Assembly: GCA_036508635.1 (NCBI GenBank)
Contig: DATCGY010000002.1
Coordinates: 1-12,425 of the forward strand
Direction of reading: 5' to 3'
Source of the DNA: FEN-727 sp036508635
Lineage (GTDB): Bacteria > Actinomycetota > Geothermincolia > Fen-727 > Anoxymicrobiaceae
DNA length: 12,425 nt
A program made the position numbers and the translations under genes. How positions within the stretch are numbered: the first letter of the stretch is position 1; each line of letters begins with the position of its first letter. This document shows, one piece after another, positions 6,548 to 12,425 of the stretch. A model generated the notes under the pieces. It worked only from the letters and a program-made list of their open reading frames with translations. It had not been told where the DNA came from and did not search any database.

Positions 6548-7740
6548 ACTTTCTCCAGCTCGCTGCACATCTCCAGGATCCTGTCGGAAAGGCTCTCGAA
6601 GTTATACCGCTCCATGACGGCCCGGAAACCGTTCTCACCCATCGAACGGCGCAGCTCTTCGGGGCGCATCTCCGAGAGCTTCTCAGCAAAGTCCACGGCG
6701 TCTCCCGAGGCGAACACCAGCCCTGAACCGCTCTCGCGAACGTGCCTGCCGATCTCATAGCAGTCGCTCACGAGCACTGGTTTCTTCGCCGCCATGTACT
6801 GGAAGAGTTTGTGCGGGTTGCCGTAGTTGTATTGCGAGACCTCCTTGAGGAAGGTGATGATGCAGACGTCGCTCCCGGCGATGTAGCCGGGTACTTCCGA
6901 GAAATCGACCCAGCCTGTGAACTGTACGCTGTCCTGCACGCCCAGGCGTTCGGCGAGCTTCTTGAGCTCAGGCAGGTACGACCCGTCACCGACGATGACC
7001 AGCCTCGCGTCCGGCATCCGCTCGAGTACATGCGGCATCGCTTCTACCGCGACCTGGACGCCTCTTCCGGGCGTGCCCACCGAGCCGACGAAGGTGACAT
7101 TGAAGAATCCGGGGTCAGCCCCGATCGGCTCCATCTTGTCCGGTTCCACAAGCGTTGCGAGGTCCTGGTAGTTCGGCACAAGGACCATCTTGTCAGGCGG
7201 GATGCCGTACCTCTCAGGGAACAGATCCATGAAGCCGAGGCAGGGGACGATCACGCGGTCTGACATCCTGACCACCTTGCCCTGGACACGGTCGATCTTC
7301 TTGATGGAGTTGAACAGGCGCGCGGACAAGTTGCGCACGGCGCTGGTGTTCATGGTCGGGTAGTCGTCGTGGAGGTCTACGACCACAGGCAGGCCTTGCT
7401 TCTTTGCTATGCGGCAGCCGATGAGAGCCGGGCGGAGGTCATGGGTGTACAGCGCCTCGATGCGGTTCTCCTGGATGAAACGCTTGATGCGCCTTGTCCA
7501 GAAAGGGTGCCAGCGGTAGCCGGTCATCTTGAGGATGAGGTTGGTGAAGCGATCGGCGCGCTTGCCGTGCCGCATCCGCTCTACCCGGGCTCCCAGCAGT
7601 TCCTCGACCGCCGCCTCTCCGGGCTCGCTCCAGCAGAGCACGCTTACCTCGTGGCCTCCCGCCACCAGCAAGGGGACCTCTTTGAAGACCCTGACGTCCC
7701 AGGGGAAAAAGCCGTGGGGAAGCAGGACTCCGATTCTCAT
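6544..7740 (-). CDS. glycosyltransferase family 4 (GT-B fold)
   Basis: This is a 398-residue, full-length GT4-type retaining glycosyltransferase, expected at the inner face of the membrane, adding one sugar to the lipid-linked repeat unit. The N-terminal acceptor domain starts MRIGVLLPHGFFPWDVRVFK and includes the acceptor-side motif VDLHDDYP. The donor domain begins near residue 213 with NVTFVGSVGTPGRGVQVAVE and contains ARLVIVGDGSYLPELKKLAE. GNPHKLFQYMAAKKPVLVSD (about 304-323) is the nucleotide-sugar-binding loop, again with Gln in the second E-x7-E position, as in the glycosyltransferase at the left edge. ATG at 7740 is preferred over the longer open frame from 7830 because GAGGT lies 7 nt upstream and the conserved strand starts there. 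It is convergent with the dehydrogenase and divergent from the flippase. Its stop codon lies within repeat copy 2. The sugar it transfers is unknown. Confidence 0.92.
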   Translation of the reverse strand: MRIGVLLPHGFFPWDVRVFKEVPLLVAGGHEVSVLCWSEPGEAAVEELLGARVERMRHGKRADRFTNLILKMTGYRWHPFWTRRIKRFIQENRIEALYTHDLRPALIGCRIAKKQGLPVVVDLHDDYPTMNTSAVRNLSARLFNSIKKIDRVQGKVVRMSDRVIVPCLGFMDLFPERYGIPPDKMVLVPNYQDLATLVEPDKMEPIGADPGFFNVTFVGSVGTPGRGVQVAVEAMPHVLERMPDARLVIVGDGSYLPELKKLAERLGVQDSVQFTGWVDFSEVPGYIAGSDVCIITFLKEVSQYNYGNPHKLFQYMAAKKPVLVSDCYEIGRHVRESGSGLVFASGDAVDFAEKLSEMRPEELRRSMGENGFRAVMERYNFESLSDRILEMCSELEKV

Positions 7741-7819
7741 CTGACCAACCTCGCCTTCAATCCGGTGTCGAGCCGGTGCAAGCATAACACAGCGCTCCGG
7801 GACGAAGGTCGCAGCGTTC

Positions 7820-7848
7820 TTGTTCGCCAATAACCGTTCGGATAGTGT
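7820..7848 (+). promoter_or_regulatory. candidate promoter for the flippase operon
   Basis: TTGTTC (7820-7825) and TAGTGT (7843-7848) are spaced by 17 nt, about 82 nt before the TTG start at 7931. Each hexamer matches consensus at about half its positions. A TTGACA at 7908-7913 looks better as a -35 box but is too close to the start to serve this gene. Confidence 0.22.
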
Positions 7849-7930
7849 TACCGGATGCAGCAGATGACCTGACCCCCCCGTTGCGTTTGCCGGCAGAGCG
7901 GAGCGTTTTGACAGTTATTGAGGGCTGGCC

Positions 7931-9430
7931 TTGAAAGAGAAGATACTTCAGATAGGAAAAGCCTCGAGCTGGTACCTGGTCGCGCAGGGCGGGTACGCCC
8001 TTATGGGGCTCGTGTCCGTGCCGATTCTCACTCGCGTCTTCAGCCCGAGTCAGTACGGTGTCTACTCCCTGGTCGCCGTGACCATCGTTCTCATCTCGCC
8101 GCTTTTCTACATCACCTTTATCACGTCTACTATCCGCTTTTATCCCGAGTACGAGGACAGGGGGGAGCTCGACACCCTTTACTCGACGGCGCTGCACTAC
8201 GTCCCGCACTTCATGATACTCGTGCTAGGCGTGGTATTGCCACTTGCCGCATTCGTGCTTCCGCTGGGATCGAACCGGGGTGTGATCTGCCTGGGCATCG
8301 CGATATTCTCACTCTTTGTTCCATTTTACATCCTCCTGACGTTTCTGCAGGCGAGCCAGCGGGCGCGCGCCTACGCGATACTCTTCCTCCTCGTCTATGT
8401 GGGCAGGTACCTGGTCGGCGCAGCCCTGGTAAAGTGGGGCGGCACGGGCGTGAACGGCGTGTTCATCGCATGGCTGGGGGCTCTGATAGTTGTAGTCCCG
8501 ATAGAGCTCATCCTGCTGCGCATCTCGCGGAGGGTACGCTGGCGGCGCTACTCTTCCGAGTTGATGAAGAAGTTCCTCAGCTTCGGATTCGTGCTCGTCT
8601 TCGCTAACATCTCCTCCAATATCCTGACATCATCGGACCGGTACCTGGTGCAGGCGTTCAAGGGCTCGAGACAGGTCGGGCTGTATTCGGTTGTCTACAC
8701 GCTCGCCGTCGATGCCTTCACGATGGTGCTGTCCGCGCTTCAGCTCGGGGCCGCCCCGGTGATAATGCAGACGTACGAGCGCGATGGAGAGCTTGCGACC
8801 AGCGAGCTGCTCAGCCGAATCACCAGGTACCTGTTGATAACGCTGATACCGGTGACCCTGGGCCTCTATCTCTTGCGGTTCAGGGTCATACACGTACTCA
8901 CCTCGGCCAGGTACCTCCCGTCGGCCACCGCGGTGCTGCCGCTCGCGCTTGGCATCTTCTGTTACAACCTTGCCTGGATTCCGGGCTACACGTTCTACGT
9001 GAAGAAGAAGACCAGGCTGATCCTCATTCCCGTTGTCGCGAGCGCGACCCTCAACATCGGGCTGAACCTCTTCCTGATACCGGCGTTCGGGTTTGTGGGC
9101 GCTGCGTGGTCGACGATGGTTGCCTACGTGGTCTACCTGGTCATTATGACCGCGATGTCCGAGCGGTACATGCACTGGAAGTTCCCCGCGCTCGCTGTCA
9201 TGAAAGCGACCGCCGCGGGGGTCGTTATGGGAGTAGCGGTCTACTTCCTGAACAAGATACCGGTCGGCGGGTTCGGCGGGCTGGTCCTGATAGTAGTTGC
9301 CGGAGCCCTGATCTACATCCTGGCCGTTCTTGCTTTCAGGGTAGTCACGCCAAGCGAGATGCAGTTCACACGTGAGACACTCAAGAAGCTGGTGGAAAAG
9401 GCGGTGCCCCGCAACGTAGAGGACGAGTAA
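7931..9430 (+). CDS. wzx: Wzx-type polysaccharide flippase (MOP superfamily, oligosaccharidyl-lipid transporter)
   Basis: This 499-residue integral inner-membrane protein is predicted to flip the undecaprenyl-linked repeat unit to the outer face of the membrane. Reading hydrophobicity by eye gives about 13-14 transmembrane segments, from residues 14-36 (QGGYALMGLVSVPILTRVF) to a final pair near 430-480 (VMKATAAGVVMGVAVYFLN and LVLIVVAGALIYILAVLAF). The opening pattern with LTRVFSPSQYGVYSL is typical of the RfbX/Wzx branch, as is the mid-chain SSDRYLVQAFKGSRQVGLYS. The TTG start at 7931 has GAGGG 6 nt upstream. It heads the second plus-strand operon and is followed after 90 nt by the asparagine-synthase-like gene. 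Its presence implies a Wzx-dependent export route, although no Wzy polymerase is in the window. Substrate specificity cannot be read from the sequence. Confidence 0.9.
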   Translation: MKEKILQIGKASSWYLVAQGGYALMGLVSVPILTRVFSPSQYGVYSLVAVTIVLISPLFYITFITSTIRFYPEYEDRGELDTLYSTALHYVPHFMILVLGVVLPLAAFVLPLGSNRGVICLGIAIFSLFVPFYILLTFLQASQRARAYAILFLLVYVGRYLVGAALVKWGGTGVNGVFIAWLGALIVVVPIELILLRISRRVRWRRYSSELMKKFLSFGFVLVFANISSNILTSSDRYLVQAFKGSRQVGLYSVVYTLAVDAFTMVLSALQLGAAPVIMQTYERDGELATSELLSRITRYLLITLIPVTLGLYLLRFRVIHVLTSARYLPSATAVLPLALGIFCYNLAWIPGYTFYVKKKTRLILIPVVASATLNIGLNLFLIPAFGFVGAAWSTMVAYVVYLVIMTAMSERYMHWKFPALAVMKATAAGVVMGVAVYFLNKIPVGGFGGLVLIVVAGALIYILAVLAFRVVTPSEMQFTRETLKKLVEKAVPRNVEDE

Positions 9431-9520
9431 CATCCACGAGTAAATCAGCGGATACTGCCGGCTGCAAGTCGCAGGCTCCGGTGGCCACGGACGACCACCC
9501 TCGGATTGCGAGGAACGACT

Positions 9521-11254
9521 ATGAGCCCCGTCTGCGTAACGATTGACTATGACAAGCAGGCCGAGATCGACATCTCGACTGAATGCGCGGACCGGCGGGA
9601 CGTCCAGCACGGCAAAACCGGACACGTCGAGGCGCTTGTCCTCGGCCACCCTTACAGCTTCGACCCGGCGGCGTGGGTTGATGCGACAGCTGTCATCAAG
9701 GCCTATGAGCGGCGTGGCAGCGAGTTCGTCAAGGATCTCCACGGTTCATTCGCTGTTCTGATAGCGGACCGGAAGGACGACAGGCTTCTGGTCGCCGCCG
9801 ACCGCGCAGGCACCTACCCTGTCTTCATGGCAAGGGGCCCCTCCGGGCTGCTGTTCTCCGACAGCATCGAGGCGCTGTGTGCACGCCTCAAAAGCGTTAC
9901 GCTCGATCGCCGCGCGCTGGCCGAATTTCTCACGCTCTCGTACATGCTCGAGAACCGGACCTATTTCGACGAGATCCGGACGATACGACAGGCAACCGTG
10001 TTGGAGGTGGACAGGCGACGGCGCCTTAACGAAAGCGTCTACTGGCGGCTCACGGATTTCGCGCAAATGCCGCCCCTTGAGCCGCGGGAAGTACTCGATC
10101 GGTTCAACGATGGCATGCGGGCGGCATTCGAGATGTCCGGGGACGCAGTCGTGCCGGTATCCGGCGGCCTGGACAGCCGCGCGATACTGTCCGCCTGCCT
10201 GCCCTTCAAGGACCGCATCAAGTGCTACACGTACGGCCCGGCGAGGTCCAGGGACGTCAGTGTCGCAGAGACGGTCTACAAGAAGGTTGGCATTCCCGGC
10301 AGAATAATCAGTATCGACGCAGGGATCTGCAGGACCTTGCCGCAGATGTCGGAGCGTCTGATGAGTTGGTCCAGCGGGATGGTCAACTTCATCTTGTTTT
10401 CACACCTGCCCAAAATCTATGAGAGAGAATGTCTCGGTGCCGGAGTTCACATGTGCGGCATCGGCGGAGAGATGCTGCGGCTCTTCTTCGCGCCCGGCGG
10501 ACCGGAGACAGTACACTCGAACGCCGACATCCTTCCCGCGATAGAAGCCATGTTCTACCCCGCTACCACCGAAGGCCTGCTGGCCGGTCTCATGGCGGAT
10601 CAGCCGGGGATGGTGCGCGACTCGGTGAAAGAAGCCCTCGACGCCACGGAAACTGACGACCCGCTGCTCGCTTCCGAGTGCTTCTATCTGAGCCAGCGCG
10701 TGTCAAAATCGATAGCGTACTCGATACTGCCCGCCGCCAGATTCTCCAGACAGTTCAACCCTTTCCTCCATACCCCGGTCCTGGAAGCAGCGCCCCGTCT
10801 CGGAGGCGAGATGAAGAAAGATTCCTGGGTGCATCGCTATATGGTCGATCACAACAGCCCGGAGCTCGCTTCCGTTGTACTTGCCTCCGGGAAGCTTGCA
10901 ACCCTGCGGCCGCCGCGCTTGAGCACACTCTTCTACTACGCCTGGTTCCAGAGCCGCAACACGTGTCGCCGGGCGCTGAACAAGGCGTCGGAAGCTGTAA
11001 GGGGCGAACCGCTCGTGTACCAGGGGCCGTACAACTACGGTGGGCTGATCGCTCGATACCTGCCGCAGTTCGTGCGCGACACCCTCGATCCGGAGAACAT
11101 GCTGCTTTCCGGTCTCGTGGACGTCGAGATGATGAGAGAGATCATGGGAAGGTCACTTTCAGGTTCCAACCTCGCGTTCAAGACCACCAGTAACCTGATG
11201 TGCGCCGAACTGTGGCTGAAGAAAGTCGGGAGTCTGACACGCCTCCGGGTCTAG
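9521..11254 (+). CDS. asparagine-synthase-like protein (class II GATase-like domain plus PP-loop synthetase domain)
   Basis: This 577-residue protein has the two-domain layout of AsnB. Residues about 1-160 resemble the Ntn glutaminase domain (LHGSFAVLIADRKDDRLLVA, then DRAGTYPVF and GLLFSDSIEAL). The synthetase domain starts near 180 and carries the ATP-pyrophosphatase loop VPVSGGLDSR, with SGGLDSR at 214-220, and later CGIGGEMLR in the place of the second AsnB motif. Enzymes with this loop activate a carboxylate as the acyl-adenylate and join it to ammonia or an amine. The start is ATG at 9521 with GAGG 7 nt upstream. The protein begins MSPVCVTIDYD, not MCGI, so the N-terminal nucleophile cysteine needed for glutamine hydrolysis is absent. 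Context between a flippase and a sugar acyltransferase suggests amidation of a sugar uronic acid, as proposed for WbpS- and WbmI-type proteins, with ammonia from elsewhere. That role is inference. Confidence 0.85.
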   Translation: MSPVCVTIDYDKQAEIDISTECADRRDVQHGKTGHVEALVLGHPYSFDPAAWVDATAVIKAYERRGSEFVKDLHGSFAVLIADRKDDRLLVAADRAGTYPVFMARGPSGLLFSDSIEALCARLKSVTLDRRALAEFLTLSYMLENRTYFDEIRTIRQATVLEVDRRRRLNESVYWRLTDFAQMPPLEPREVLDRFNDGMRAAFEMSGDAVVPVSGGLDSRAILSACLPFKDRIKCYTYGPARSRDVSVAETVYKKVGIPGRIISIDAGICRTLPQMSERLMSWSSGMVNFILFSHLPKIYERECLGAGVHMCGIGGEMLRLFFAPGGPETVHSNADILPAIEAMFYPATTEGLLAGLMADQPGMVRDSVKEALDATETDDPLLASECFYLSQRVSKSIAYSILPAARFSRQFNPFLHTPVLEAAPRLGGEMKKDSWVHRYMVDHNSPELASVVLASGKLATLRPPRLSTLFYYAWFQSRNTCRRALNKASEAVRGEPLVYQGPYNYGGLIARYLPQFVRDTLDPENMLLSGLVDVEMMREIMGRSLSGSNLAFKTTSNLMCAELWLKKVGSLTRLRV

Positions 11255-11278
11255 GGCGACGGCCCCGAGGCGCACGCT

Positions 11279-12052
11279 ATGCTGGAATCCGATATTATTG
11301 AACGAGACCTGGCAGGCGCATTCACGGAGGCATCATTGGCGTACTCGATATCAGCAGAAGCGACAATCGGCTCCGGTTGCTCGTTCGATGAAGGAGTGGT
11401 GGTCGAGGCCGGGGCGGTTCTCGCGGATGGCGTAGCTCTCGGCCATGGGGCCGTCGTGCTGTCAGGTACGAAGCTCGCCGAGGGCGTCGAGGTCGGGCCC
11501 CTGACCGTGCTGGGCAAGCGGCCCAGGGCGGCGGCTTCGAGCACGAGGCCGGTCTCATTTGAAGGGCCCCTCGAGGTCGGGGCCGGTTCCGTCATCGGGG
11601 CGAACGCGGTCGTCTACGCGGGGACCACCTTCGAGGAAGAATGCTTCGTCGGAGACCTCGCGGGCGTCCGCGAGACCTGCACTTTTGCGCGTGGAGTCCT
11701 CATCGGCCGAGCTGTTATCGTGGAGTCGGATGTAACGATCGGGGCCCGAACACGCGTGCAGTCGGGCGCCTATATCACGGGACAGGTGACGCTCGGTTCG
11801 GAAGTCTTCTTCGGGCCAAGGGCGATCACCACCAACGACGTGTACCCGCTCTACCACGGTGAGAAGTCGCATACCGGGCCAACGGTCGAGGACGGTGCGG
11901 CGATCGGGGCCGGCGCATGCCTGCTGGCGGGCATCATTGTTGGAGAGCAGGCGCTGGTGGGGATGGGCGCGGTAGTGATAACCGACGTCCCGGCTCGCAG
12001 GCTTTTCCTTGGAGTTCCCGCGAGGGACGCCGGACCTGTGCGGTTGGGATGA
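11279..12052 (+). CDS. left-handed beta-helix acyltransferase (candidate WbpD-like sugar N-acetyltransferase)
   Basis: This 257-residue LbH protein has hexapeptide turns almost from end to end (ATIGSGCSFDEGVVVEAGAV, PLEVGAGSVIGANAVVYAGT, VTIGARTRVQSGAYI, AAIGAGACLLAGIIVGEQAL). It ends VPARRLFLGVPARDAG, as sugar acetyltransferases do. FFGPRAITTNDVYP with N186 matches the segment of WbpD/WlbB N-acetyltransferases that carries a key Asn near the bound sugar. The proposed reaction is acetyl-CoA-dependent acetylation of the 3-amino group of UDP-GlcNAc(3NH2)A. At 257 residues it is longer than the roughly 190 of WbpD, with extra helix turns at the N-terminus. The start is ATG at 11279 with GAGG 8 nt upstream. 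It follows the asparagine-synthase-like gene after 24 nt and precedes the dehydrogenase after 27 nt, so all three are probably co-transcribed. The acyltransferase class is secure; the substrate is inferred. Confidence 0.87.
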   Translation: MLESDIIERDLAGAFTEASLAYSISAEATIGSGCSFDEGVVVEAGAVLADGVALGHGAVVLSGTKLAEGVEVGPLTVLGKRPRAAASSTRPVSFEGPLEVGAGSVIGANAVVYAGTTFEEECFVGDLAGVRETCTFARGVLIGRAVIVESDVTIGARTRVQSGAYITGQVTLGSEVFFGPRAITTNDVYPLYHGEKSHTGPTVEDGAAIGAGACLLAGIIVGEQALVGMGAVVITDVPARRLFLGVPARDAGPVRLG

Positions 12053-12079
12053 GGGTTCTTACAGGATTGAGGAGGTCGA

Positions 12080-12425
12080 ATGGCATCGTCCGGTGACGGA
12101 ACTGTGCGAGTCGGCGTCTTCGGCGTCGGCTATATGGGGCGCAACCACGCGCGCATCCTCTCGTCCCTGCCGGGCGCCCGGCTGGTCGGCGTCTTCGACA
12201 GCGACGCGGAAGCGGCCGGCGCCGTCGCCAGCGAGCGGGGAGCGACACGGTTCGACAGCCCGGAGGAGCTGCTGGACGCCGTCGACGCGGTGGTGATCGC
12301 TCTGCCGACGGACGCCCACTTCGAGTTCTGCAAGCAGGCGCTCCTGGCCGGGTGCGACGTCCTGGTCGAGAAGCCCATAACGCCGGACCTGGAGCAGGCC
12401 GCGGAGCTGTGCCGCATCGCCGCGG
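12080..12425 (+). CDS. Gfo/Idh/MocA family sugar dehydrogenase, 3' end beyond the window
   Basis: The first 115 codons of a second Gfo/Idh/MocA oxidoreductase run off the right edge; about two thirds of the usual 310-350 residues are missing. The NAD(P) fold is clear: VRVGVFGVGYMGRNHARILS at the N-terminus, and VLVEKPITPDLEQA with the catalytic-site Lys at residue 98. The start is ATG at 12080, with GAGGAGG 4 nt upstream. The GVGYMGRNHAR opening resembles proteins annotated as UDP-GlcNAc 3-dehydrogenase (GnnA type). It may be the partner of the acyltransferase just upstream, or the true C3 dehydrogenase for the aminotransferase at 3217. The C-terminal substrate domain that would decide this is outside the window. 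Confidence 0.87.
   Translation, partial: MASSGDGTVRVGVFGVGYMGRNHARILSSLPGARLVGVFDSDAEAAGAVASERGATRFDSPEELLDAVDAVVIALPTDAHFEFCKQALLAGCDVLVEKPITPDLEQAAELCRIAA

Noticed and set aside
7908..7913. TTGACA as a -35 promoter box
   Set aside because: A -10 box at normal spacing would fall inside the flippase coding sequence, after its ribosome site.
9437..9449. GAGTAAATCAG resembling the tail of the 69-bp repeats, possible third copy
   Set aside because: Only about 8-11 bases match, and neither the 22-nt head nor the 17-bp stem is present, so chance is the simpler explanation.
9457..9485. Possible hairpin in the gap before the asparagine-synthase-like gene
   Set aside because: Only about 4 contiguous base pairs form around the AAGTC loop and no T tract follows.
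8630..9742. A 370-codon minus-strand open frame
   Set aside because: It overlaps the 3' half of the flippase and the start of the asparagine-synthase-like gene. Its translation is strongly charged and without recognisable domains.

Overview
The window is a high-GC bacterial cell-surface polysaccharide locus. It holds nucleotide-sugar synthesis genes, glycosyltransferases, two left-handed beta-helix acyltransferases, a Wzx-type flippase and an asparagine-synthase-like protein. Gene starts use TTG four times and GTG once among eleven genes, mostly behind GAGG or GGAG ribosome binding sites. This suits a GC-rich lineage, perhaps a deep actinobacterial or similar group, but nothing here fixes the taxonomy. 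There are no rRNA, tRNA, CRISPR or transposase genes. No gene-free stretch exceeds 300 bases.

Layout from left to right: a glycosyltransferase on the minus strand, cut by the left edge (1-825); a plus-strand operon encoding a WbpI-like UDP-sugar 2-epimerase, a Gfo/Idh/MocA dehydrogenase and a WbpE-like aminotransferase (1009-4320); an inverted hexapeptide acetyltransferase in a lower-GC patch (4440-4931); a WbpA-like UDP-GlcNAc 6-dehydrogenase (5151-6389); two tandem copies of a 69-bp hairpin element (6399-6547); an inverted family-4 glycosyltransferase (6544-7740); and a second plus-strand operon with a flippase, an asparagine-synthase-like protein, a second beta-helix acyltransferase and a second Gfo/Idh/MocA dehydrogenase cut by the right edge (7931-12425).

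The genes fit the route worked out for Pseudomonas and Bordetella WbpA-WbpB-WbpE-WbpD-WbpI (Wlb) enzymes. UDP-GlcNAc is oxidised at C6, oxidised at C3, transaminated, N-acetylated and inverted at C2, giving UDP-2,3-diacetamido-2,3-dideoxy-D-mannuronic acid. The WbpA-like and WbpI-like members are recognised from family motifs. Which dehydrogenase and which acyltransferase serve the route is inferred. The asparagine-synthase-like protein may amidate the uronic acid, but it lacks the usual N-terminal glutaminase cysteine. The glycosyltransferases and Wzx would then build and flip the repeat unit. No initiating phosphoglycosyl transferase or Wzy polymerase lies in the window. The most notable non-coding features are the paired hairpin repeats, a palindrome between the first two divergent genes, and a near-duplicated leader before two TTG starts.
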